Shown here piece by piece: positions 7,759-13,079 of a stretch of DNA of 13,079 nucleotides (position 1 is the first letter of the stretch; each line of letters opens with the position of its first letter). The notes under the pieces are model-generated. The model was not told the DNA's origin and searched no databases. It saw only the letters and a list, made by a program, of their open reading frames with translations. A program made the position numbers and the translations under genes. The stretch is from Spirochaetaceae bacterium (GTDB taxonomy: Bacteria > Spirochaetota > Spirochaetia > B11-G9), in assembly GCA_030633365.1 (NCBI GenBank), contig DAOVSY010000043.1, positions 1 to 13,079 of the forward strand, read 5' to 3'.

Positions 7759-8837
7759 GTAAAAAAGTATTTACAGGATCTATAGCTATTCTCCTTTTAT
7801 CCATATTTCTCCTTATATCGGGTTGTGATGATTTTAGTCTGGTTGATGTACTTACCAGAGACATCTTTCTTGTACCGGCAGAAATAACATTAAATCTTGA
7901 TGAAACAATAAAATTTGAGGTTTCTTCAGGTATCGCTCCTTATGAATTCACTGAAGTTGGTAATGGTGAAGTTCCCGAGGGTATTTATACTGCCCCTTCA
8001 ACTACAGGTAACTTTATAATATCTGTGAGGGATGATCGTGATCGTATTGCTGAGGCCTATGTTACTGTGGTGGAAGCTATTTCTATAACACCGGAAGTAG
8101 TGTCTACAGGTATTGGTGGAGTGTTAGAATTTAGGATCAGCGGCGGAGTAATTCCGTATATATCAGTTATACCGACTTCTGGTTTGGGCTCTGTGAGCGC
8201 TCTTACATATAATGTAGGACCACCTGAAGGATATCTTTTTTACTATGAAGCCTTAAGCTTAGGAATTGATCAAATACTGGTTACAGATTCTAATAATCAG
8301 ATAGCAGAAGTGATTGTAACCATTGTTGATAACTCTAATCTGATGATTATTCCGGACGTCGCAGAGGTATTAGCTGGTGAAGTTTTTTCATTTTCAGCAA
8401 GTGGTGGAACTCCCATAACGGCACCTGCAGCACCATATATATTCAGTTTAGTAGATGCTCCTATTGGGGCTGAGAATATTAATCCTGATAATGGTAGATA
8501 TACGGCACCAGCTGCCCCTTTCACCGGTATCAGGAATGTCAGTGTTGAAGATTCTGTAGGAGCAACAGCAGAAGCAATTGTCTATATTGTAAATGAACTT
8601 CTATCCATAAATCCTTCTCTCACACTAACCCTGTATGTAGGAGATGAATTTACTTTTTCTGCTTCTTATGGTACTCCTCCGTATATCTTCTCAATTCTAT
8701 CGGGGGATGAAGCCGCAGGATCAATTGACAGTGTAACAGGTGAATTTATAGCATTGGCAAAAGACCCCAGTGTAACAGTCATAGTAACTGATGCAAATGG
8801 TAATACTTCTACCTCTAGAGTAAAAATCAAAAATTAA
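7755..8837 (+). CDS. Lipoprotein with four Ig-like repeats
   Basis: I choose the TTG at 7755 because AGGAG (7744-7748) lies 6 bases upstream; the in-frame TTG at 7749 would touch the ribosome site. The start overlaps the previous TGA (TTGA), so translation is probably coupled. The 360-residue product begins MSKKVFTGSIAILLLSIFLL and continues to lipobox ISGC with the lipidated Cys24, marking a lipoprotein. Four degenerate repeats follow at about 37-107, 108-193, 195-281 and 283-359. Each runs roughly: beta strand, G-G-x-x-PY-x-F, GxYTAP or equivalent, then VxDxxGxxAEAxVxI. These resemble bacterial Ig-like (Big/cadherin-like) surface modules used for adhesion or as spacers. No catalytic domain is visible. 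Partnership with the upstream exported protein is inferred from coupling and shared destination. Confidence 0.82.
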   Translation: MSKKVFTGSIAILLLSIFLLISGCDDFSLVDVLTRDIFLVPAEITLNLDETIKFEVSSGIAPYEFTEVGNGEVPEGIYTAPSTTGNFIISVRDDRDRIAEAYVTVVEAISITPEVVSTGIGGVLEFRISGGVIPYISVIPTSGLGSVSALTYNVGPPEGYLFYYEALSLGIDQILVTDSNNQIAEVIVTIVDNSNLMIIPDVAEVLAGEVFSFSASGGTPITAPAAPYIFSLVDAPIGAENINPDNGRYTAPAAPFTGIRNVSVEDSVGATAEAIVYIVNELLSINPSLTLTLYVGDEFTFSASYGTPPYIFSILSGDEAAGSIDSVTGEFIALAKDPSVTVIVTDANGNTSTSRVKIKN

Positions 8838-8848
8838 TATTAAAAATC

Positions 8849-10090
8849 TTAAAAATCCAATGTAGCAAAATAATCATCCATAGTTTCTGCTCTGCGAATC
8901 ATCTTTGTACTTCCATCTTCCTGAAGAAGAATTTCTGCACTTTTTAGCTTCCCGTTATAGTTAAAACCCATGGCATGCCCATGTGCTCCTGTATCATGAA
9001 TAACTACAAGGTCCCCTTTTTCAAGATTAGGAAGTTTTCTATCAATGGCAAATTTATCATTATTTTCGCAAAGACTTCCTGCAACATCATAAGTACTATC
9101 CAATGGCAGATTTTCTTTTCCCGGAACAGTAATGTGATGATATGCTCCATACAGTGCAGGTCTCATAAGGTTTGTCATACAGGAATCCAGACCTGCATAG
9201 GTCTTATATTTTTCCGCTACCTGTCTTACCGTAGAAACAAGATAGCCAAAAGGACCAGTAATCATTCTTCCACTTTCAAAAACTATCTTTAAAGGATCCA
9301 GATCTGCGGTTATAATCATTTTTTTATATAGTTTTTTGATTCCATCAGAAACATAGTATAGATCCATCTCTTTTTCTTCTGGTTTGTAAGGGATACCTAT
9401 TCCTCCTCCCATATTAATAAACTCAATTCTAATACCAGTTTTTTCTTTTAATTCTATAACCAGCTCAAATAGCATTTTTGCAGTTTCCACAATATAGTCA
9501 GGATCAAGTTCATTGGAAGCAACCATTGTATGCAATCCAAATCGCTTAACACCTTTTTCTTTCATTATAGAATACGCTTTAAAAATTTGATCTTTGGTCA
9601 ATCCATATTTAGCCTCTTCGGGATGTCCAATTATTACATTTCCTGCTCTGGCAGAACCTGGGTTAAATCTAAAGCAAATAAGTTCGGGAAGTTTAGAACT
9701 ATTCTCCAGAGTATCGATATGGAGTATATCATCAAGGTTAATAATAGCATTCAGTCTTTTTGCTTCCACAAACTCATCAGATGGAGTATCGTTTGAAGTG
9801 AACATAATATCTTCACCTGTAATACCTGCTTTTTCTGCAAGAATAAGCTCTGGTAAAGAACTGCAGTCTGCTCCAAATCCTTCTTCTTTTAGAATCTTCA
9901 TTATTGATGGATTTGGACATGCTTTAACTGCATAGTAGTTTTTAAAACCCGGCATCCAGGAAAATGCATCTTTCATTTTTTTCGCATTTTTTCTAATAGC
10001 AGCTTCATCGTATATATGAAAAGGGGTAGGGTATTTTTTTACAATTTTTTCAAGTTCTAATTTTGTAAATGGTATTGTTTTTGTGCTCAT
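8849..10090 (-). CDS. lysA: Diaminopimelate decarboxylase
   Basis: This 413-residue PLP enzyme of the alanine-racemase-fold decarboxylase group converts meso-diaminopimelate to L-lysine and CO2. The Schiff-base lysine is K56 in YYAVKACPNP. Other family marks are GLHTMVASN (185-193), the glycine-rich phosphate loop NMGGGIG (226-232), ESGRMITGPFGYLV (272-285), SLCENND (339-345, the Cys-Glu of the active site at the dimer interface) and HDTGAHGHAMGFNYN (365-379). Related carboxynorspermidine or arginine decarboxylases are possible on motifs alone, but the position behind dapL makes LysA the best reading. The start is backed by GGAGGAG upstream of ATG on the minus strand. Part of that site could pair with the CTCC next to the REP-like palindrome at 10112-10127. 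No terminator is seen in the 11 bp before the convergent lipoprotein gene. Confidence 0.92.
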   Translation of the reverse strand: MSTKTIPFTKLELEKIVKKYPTPFHIYDEAAIRKNAKKMKDAFSWMPGFKNYYAVKACPNPSIMKILKEEGFGADCSSLPELILAEKAGITGEDIMFTSNDTPSDEFVEAKRLNAIINLDDILHIDTLENSSKLPELICFRFNPGSARAGNVIIGHPEEAKYGLTKDQIFKAYSIMKEKGVKRFGLHTMVASNELDPDYIVETAKMLFELVIELKEKTGIRIEFINMGGGIGIPYKPEEKEMDLYYVSDGIKKLYKKMIITADLDPLKIVFESGRMITGPFGYLVSTVRQVAEKYKTYAGLDSCMTNLMRPALYGAYHHITVPGKENLPLDSTYDVAGSLCENNDKFAIDRKLPNLEKGDLVVIHDTGAHGHAMGFNYNGKLKSAEILLQEDGSTKMIRRAETMDDYFATLDF

Positions 10091-10107
10091 CTATTTGCTC
10101 TCCTCCA

Positions 10108-10228
10108 GGAGACGCGATAAATCGCGTTTGTACAATCCCTGAGGGCAGGATAAATCGGGCCCGGGATCATATATTGAAATTCTTTTTGATATTCGTACGT
10201 ACAGTCCAGGCATGCCTGGACCCTACGT
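10108..10228. repeat. REP/BIME-like palindrome cluster between dapL and lysA
   Basis: Three palindromic units fill the dapL-lysA spacer, which is unusually GC-rich in patches. Unit 1 (10112-10127) is ACGCGAT-AA-ATCGCGT, preceded by GGAG. Unit 2 (10135-10167) pairs ATCCC with GGGAT and GGGC with GCCC around AGGATAAATCGG. Unit 3 (10197-10228) is the perfect 18-mer GTCCAGGCATGCCTGGAC flanked by ACGTA and TACGT, with GTAG at its 5' side on the minus strand. Units 1 and 2 share the 9-mer GATAAATCG. GTAG/GGAG-headed palindromes are typical of REP sequences mobilised by RAYT (Y1) transposases; that assignment is inferred from form only. The dapL stop codon abuts unit 3. Confidence 0.6.
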
Positions 10229-11457
10229 CATATCTTCAAATTTTCTTTGATGCTTTTTACAGCTGCTTCTATATCCTCTCGATGTCCAAAGGCACTGAGT
10301 CTGAAATATCCTTCACCTCCAGGTCCAAATCCTGATCCTGGCGTTCCTATAACTCCTGTTTCAGAAAGCAGCTTGTCAAAGAAATCCCAGGAGGATATTC
10401 CCTTCGGTGTTTTTATCCATATATAGGGTGCATTAACACCACCATATGCAGTTATTCCAAGATCTTTTACACCACTCATTATTATTTTTGCATTTTCCAT
10501 GTAGAAATTTACAAGTTCATTTGATTCTTTTAAGCCCTTTTCTGAAAACACTGCCAAAGCACCCTCCTGAACAATATTAGAGGCTCCATTAAAAAATGTA
10601 CTTTGTCTCCGGTTCCATAGATTTCTTATTTCACCAGGTTCTGTTCCTTCTATAACAAGTTCTTCCGGAACAATTGTCCAACCAAGCCGTACACCTGTAA
10701 AACCCGCAAACTTTGAAAGAGAGTTAATTTCCAAAGCACACTCTTTTGCTCCTTCAATTTCGAAAATTGATCTTGGTAAAGATGGATCAGATATGTATTC
10801 ACTGTAAGCAGCATCAAAAATTATTACTGCTTTATTTTCTTTTGCATAGTCAACAAAATTTTTCAGTTGTACATGAGTTGCAACAGATCCTGTTGGATTG
10901 TTAGGGCTGCATAGGTAAATTAAATCTACCTTATCTTTTGGAATATCCGGAAAAAAACCATTTTCTTCATTACATTGCATGTATACAAGACTATCATATT
11001 CTCCCTTTTCCACTGAATAATTTCCAGCTCTGCCGGTAATAACATTTGAGTCAACATAAACAGGATATGCCGGATCCTGTATTGCCACAATAGAATCTGG
11101 TGAAAAAATCGATTGAATATTACTGGAGTCGGGTTTTGCTCCGTCACTTATGAAGAAATCATCCGATGACAGGGTTATTCCTTTACTTCTGTAATAATCA
11201 GATAAAGCCTGTCGTAGTTTAGTGTTTCCCTGTTCATCACCGTAACCGGAATATGTAGTAGTATCAGCTAGATTGTTAACTCCTTTAACAAGTCCCGATA
11301 CAACTGCCGGAGTTAAAGCTTCTGTTGTATTTCCTATGCCAAGCTTTTTAAGAATCATCTGCGGATGCTTTTCCTGAAACTCTCTTGTTCTTCTGGCGAT
11401 TTCCGGAAAAAGATATCCTGCTGCCAGCTTTTTGTAATTTAAATTTATTTTTGCCAC
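10228..11457 (-). CDS. dapL: LL-diaminopimelate aminotransferase
   Basis: This 409-residue class I/II PLP aminotransferase makes LL-diaminopimelate from tetrahydrodipicolinate with glutamate as amino donor, bypassing the acylated dapD-dapC-dapE steps. The length fits DapL (about 410). Visible signatures are INLNYKKLAAGYLFPEIARR (4-23), KLGIGNTTEALTP (38-50), GYGDEQG (71-77), SPNNPTG (184-190, Asn187), FDAAYSEY (214-221, Asp215), SLSKFAGFTGVRLGW (246-260, with PLP lysine K249 and R257) and FRLSAFG (385-391). The start is GTG at 11455-11457, with AGGAG 8 bases upstream. It is the first gene of a two-gene minus-strand unit with lysA. DapF, needed between the two reactions, is not in the window. 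The insertion sequence lies about 110 bp upstream and may have displaced an original promoter. Confidence 0.95.
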   Translation of the reverse strand: MAKINLNYKKLAAGYLFPEIARRTREFQEKHPQMILKKLGIGNTTEALTPAVVSGLVKGVNNLADTTTYSGYGDEQGNTKLRQALSDYYRSKGITLSSDDFFISDGAKPDSSNIQSIFSPDSIVAIQDPAYPVYVDSNVITGRAGNYSVEKGEYDSLVYMQCNEENGFFPDIPKDKVDLIYLCSPNNPTGSVATHVQLKNFVDYAKENKAVIIFDAAYSEYISDPSLPRSIFEIEGAKECALEINSLSKFAGFTGVRLGWTIVPEELVIEGTEPGEIRNLWNRRQSTFFNGASNIVQEGALAVFSEKGLKESNELVNFYMENAKIIMSGVKDLGITAYGGVNAPYIWIKTPKGISSWDFFDKLLSETGVIGTPGSGFGPGGEGYFRLSAFGHREDIEAAVKSIKENLKI

Positions 11458-11477
11458 TTAAATTGCTCCTATTTAAT

Positions 11478-11503
11478 AATATCCCACAATTTTGTGGGAT
11501 ATT
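11478..11503. promoter_or_regulatory. 26-bp palindrome in the dapL leader
   Basis: AATATCCCACAA-TT-TTGTGGGATATT: arms 11478-11489 and 11492-11503 are perfectly complementary. It sits 8 bases upstream of the dapL Shine-Dalgarno sequence (11466-11470). It could be a dimeric repressor operator or, as RNA, a leader hairpin. It lacks a convincing T run after the stem on either strand (ATTATTAA on minus, TTCC on plus), so a terminator is less likely. No regulator gene is adjacent. Confidence 0.5.
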
Positions 11504-11575
11504 TTCCTACAATTCCATTTTTAAAATACACACATCCTTAACCAGTGTTATGTTAAACAACAGGTTGCTGAGACA

Positions 11576-11588
11576 ATATGATGTGACC
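11576..11588 (+). repeat. Left subterminal inverted repeat of the IS
   Basis: ATATGATGTGACC matches the reverse complement of 13052-13064 with a single A/T difference at the sixth base. The complementarity does not extend on either side, and TGAGACA lies just outside it. Confidence 0.7.
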
Positions 11589-11592
11589 CCCA

Positions 11593-11649
11593 TGCTTGCA
11601 TTACCGTGGATTAGCTTACACAATAGTTAATCACCGCGTGCAAGCACGC
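11593..11649 (+). promoter_or_regulatory. Alternative hairpins in the transposase leader
   Basis: TGCTTGCA (11593-11600) is complementary to TGCAAGCA (11639-11646). The same right-hand bases can instead form a local hairpin GCGTG-CAAG-CACGC (11636-11649), which ends 15 bases before the GGAGG ribosome site at 11665-11669. The two folds exclude each other, so the leader could switch conformation depending on whether the transcript starts inside or outside the element. This is inferred from pairing only. Confidence 0.4.
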
Positions 11650-11674
11650 CACATACAAGATTTCGGAGGCCACA

Positions 11675-12778
11675 ATGAGAAGTATAGTTTACGTAGGAAT
11701 GGATGTCCACAAGGAAACAATAGCAATCGCAGTTTTCAGAGACAACAATGGAAATGTAGAGTTTGAGAGAACAATAAGAAATGAACCAGGGAAGATCAGG
11801 AAATTCTTCAATAAACTGAAAGAAAAGGGAGAAAGTATTTTAAGTTGCTACGAAGCAGGACCCACTGGATTTGATCTCTACAGAATACTTGAGGAAATGG
11901 ATATTACCTGTTATGTAGCCGCACCGTCACTTCTACCCCGAAAGCCAGGAGACAGAATCAAAACAGATAAACGAGATGCCATTTTGTTGGCCAAAGTTTT
12001 ACGGAATGGAGAAATTGTCTCGGTTCATGTGCCTACCAGATCTGATGAAGCAGTTAGGAACTATCTCAGAATGTGTAATAATACTAAAAGTGATCTAAAA
12101 AAGCAAAAGCAACGGCTGTTAATGTTTCTTCTTAGCATAGGTATAAAATATGAAACAGGCAAAAGATACTGGACAGGAATACATCGGAAATGGTTAAAGG
12201 CTCTTGAGTTTGAGGAAGAACTAAGTAAGAACGTTTTTGATGAATATTATATTGCAATATGTGAGCTGGAAGAGAAAATATCGAAACTCAAAGAAAAGAT
12301 AGAAGAAATAGCTGCTGAAGCCAGATATACAGAAAAAGTTTCTAAGCTTCGGTGTTTCAAAGGAATTGATACACTCACAGCCCTTACATTTGTATCTGAG
12401 ATAGGAGATTTCCGAAGATTTAGAAAAGCTGCTGAATTTATGGCATACATGGGATTGGTTCCATCTGAATATTCAAGTGGTGATAAAAGAAGACTGGGGA
12501 GTATTACAAAAGCCGGTAATTCAAGATTACGGAAACTGTTAATTGAATCGAGCTGGCATTACAAATATTATGTACCGTCAAAAAGATTGACTATGAGAAG
12601 GAAAGGGCAATCATCAGAAACAATTGCATATGCAGATAAAGCTGGGAGAAGACTAAATAAAAAATATAATAAACTAGTATTACGAGGGAAAATATCTCAG
12701 AAAATAGTTACAGCAGTAGCCAGAGAATTATCAGGTTTTATCTGGGGAATGATGGCTGGAAAGACATCTTTAGTTTAG
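11675..12778 (+). CDS. IS110-superfamily DEDD transposase/recombinase
   Basis: This 367-residue protein is full length for the superfamily. The N-terminal RuvC-like DEDD domain has D10 (VGMDVHKETI), E60 (CYEAGPTGFDLY), and D98 and D101 (GDRIKTDKRDAILLAK). A helical, coiled-coil-prone stretch (about 130-220) follows. The C-terminal Transposase_20 domain reads FKGIDTLTALTFVSEIGDF (228-246), then AYMGLVPSEYSSGDKRRLGS (257-276) and ITKAGNSRLRKLL. The SSG serine pair at 267-268 is where the family's catalytic serine is expected. These enzymes excise the element as a circle and reinsert it by RNA-guided recombination, without the DDE chemistry of most insertion sequences. ATG has GGAGG 5 bases upstream. 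All catalytic residues are present, so the enzyme looks active. Confidence 0.95.
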   Translation: MRSIVYVGMDVHKETIAIAVFRDNNGNVEFERTIRNEPGKIRKFFNKLKEKGESILSCYEAGPTGFDLYRILEEMDITCYVAAPSLLPRKPGDRIKTDKRDAILLAKVLRNGEIVSVHVPTRSDEAVRNYLRMCNNTKSDLKKQKQRLLMFLLSIGIKYETGKRYWTGIHRKWLKALEFEEELSKNVFDEYYIAICELEEKISKLKEKIEEIAAEARYTEKVSKLRCFKGIDTLTALTFVSEIGDFRRFRKAAEFMAYMGLVPSEYSSGDKRRLGSITKAGNSRLRKLLIESSWHYKYYVPSKRLTMRRKGQSSETIAYADKAGRRLNKKYNKLVLRGKISQKIVTAVARELSGFIWGMMAGKTSLV

Positions 12779-12846
12779 AACATGATTTTAAAATAGTAAG
12801 AAATAAAATATGGATAGAAGGGTGGATAGAGAAACAATAGTGATAA

Positions 12847-12970
12847 AGGAGAATCCTCGAAAACACTGGGAGGCAATAATTACATTGATCCTCGAACTGA
12901 GACAGAGGCAGCTCCCGACGATCCCATTGACCTGTGGTAACCAATCCACGAATATCAGAGTGGTCTATCG
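12847..12970 (+). ncRNA. Candidate bridge RNA (seekRNA) of the IS
   Basis: The non-coding stretch after the transposase folds on paper into three parts. A small hairpin is AGGA-GAA-TCCT (12847-12857). Domain A (12867-12917) closes with TGGGAG against CTCCCG and has an inner CCTC/GAGG stem (12890-12893 with 12905-12908). Domain B (12919-12970) has CGAT/ATCG, then GACC/GGTC, then TGTGG/CCACG with loop TAACCAAT. The apical loop of domain A contains CTGAGACA (12897-12904), identical to 11568-11575 next to the left repeat. The 3' internal loop of domain B contains ATATCAG (12952-12958), identical to 13061-13067 at the right end. A hairpin plus two loop-bearing domains is the plan of IS110/IS1111 guide RNAs. 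The RNA's ends and promoter are not defined by the sequence. Confidence 0.5.
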
Positions 12971-13051
12971 CCGTACAAACGTTTCTCTATCTTTTCTTTT
13001 ATCTATGATTTCTAGGAGAATTTATAGAATAGAAAAATAGTTATTGACAAA

Positions 13052-13064
13052 GGTCACAACATAT
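13052..13064 (-). repeat. Right subterminal inverted repeat of the IS
   Basis: GGTCACAACATAT, the partner of 11576-11588 (12 of 13). CAG, the presumed last three bases of the element, follows it, and only about 12 bases of flanking DNA remain in the window. Confidence 0.7.
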
Positions 13065-13079
13065 CAGTGTTTTTGCTCC

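Larger units (their letters stand above)
11568..13067 (+). mobile_element. IS110-superfamily insertion sequence, IS1111-like
   Basis: An element of about 1.5 kb with one recombinase gene. ATATGATGTGACC (11576-11588) and the complement of GGTCACAACATAT (13052-13064) match at 12 of 13 positions, giving subterminal inverted repeats. Short subterminal repeats and a long 3' non-coding part (here about 290 bp against about 106 bp on the left) are features of the IS1111 subgroup rather than IS110 proper. I set the ends by analogy at roughly 7-8 bases outside the left repeat and 3 outside the right one; they may be off by a few bases. No flanking target duplication is expected or clearly seen. A TTGACA at 13044-13049 faces outward and could act as a -35 box for neighbouring or circle-junction transcription, but no well-spaced -10 is visible. 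The element appears intact. Confidence 0.7.

Noticed and set aside
8975..9935. Open frames on the plus strand inside lysA (e.g. 8975-9292, 9530-9796, 9594-9935)
   Set aside because: They are antisense shadows of a clearly conserved decarboxylase, with no homology and no ribosome sites.
11543..11549. CAGTGTT, also at 13065-13071, as a possible target-site duplication
   Set aside because: The left copy lies about 20 bases outside the left end while the right copy overlaps the right end. IS110-type insertion is not expected to make duplications, and a 7-mer can recur by chance.
12931..12938. CCTGTGGT as an antisense guide to the left flank ACAACAGG (11557-11564)
   Set aside because: It has one mismatch in eight, lies mostly inside a predicted stem rather than a loop, and the target position does not abut the element end.
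12810..13040. 76-residue open frame on the plus strand downstream of the transposase
   Set aside because: It has no recognisable domain and no ribosome site, and it runs through the structured non-coding end of the IS, so it is better explained as part of the guide-RNA region.
1..13079. CRISPR array, tRNA, rRNA or classical riboswitch
   Set aside because: I saw no regularly spaced repeats, no cloverleaf with a CCA/TψC pattern and no recognisable riboswitch core. A lysine riboswitch before dapL was considered, but the roughly 110-bp leader lacks its multi-helix layout.

Overview
The window is AT-rich bacterial DNA with tightly packed, mostly short transcription units. LL-diaminopimelate aminotransferase (DapL) next to a LysA-type decarboxylase, a lipoprotein built from Ig-like repeats, TTG and GTG starts, a short TraR/DksA protein and a YwbE protein together suggest a Gram-negative, low-GC bacterium. 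A free-living spirochaete is my best guess, but no rRNA or other marker here proves it.

Layout. 1-265 is the 3' end of a yehS-like (DUF1456) gene. It converges on a two-CBS-domain protein (269-724, minus), which diverges from a small TraR/DksA zinc-finger protein (836-1174, plus). A DMT/EamA permease (1161-2054, minus) overlaps the zinc-finger gene tail to tail. 2168-5849 is an operon of two paralogous DUF4140/DUF4139 (MuiA-like) proteins ending in a good intrinsic terminator. Next come ywbE (minus), a 175-bp spacer with a long inverted repeat, and a one-domain cupin (minus). 6595-8837 holds a translationally coupled pair: an exported protein with a likely beta-barrel C-terminus and a lipoprotein with four Ig-like repeats. 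8849-11457 (minus) is dapL-lysA, the last steps of lysine and meso-diaminopimelate synthesis, with a cluster of REP-like palindromes between the two genes. About 11568-13067 is an IS110-superfamily element inserted upstream of dapL.

The most interesting part is that insertion sequence. A DEDD recombinase gene (11675-12778) is followed by about 290 bp of non-coding DNA. Imperfect inverted repeats (12 of 13 bases) lie at 11576-11588 and 13052-13064, which fits the IS1111 subgroup with its subterminal repeats. The 3' non-coding part folds on paper into a small 5' hairpin and two larger stem-loop domains. Two unpaired loops repeat the DNA bordering the terminal repeats: CTGAGACA next to the left repeat and ATATCAG at the right repeat. 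This is what one would look for in a bridge RNA (seekRNA), though both matches have the same polarity, which the canonical model does not predict.

Other points worth attention are the REP-like cluster inside the dapL-lysA unit, a 26-bp palindrome in the dapL leader, the duplicated DUF4139 pair, and the exported-protein/lipoprotein couple.
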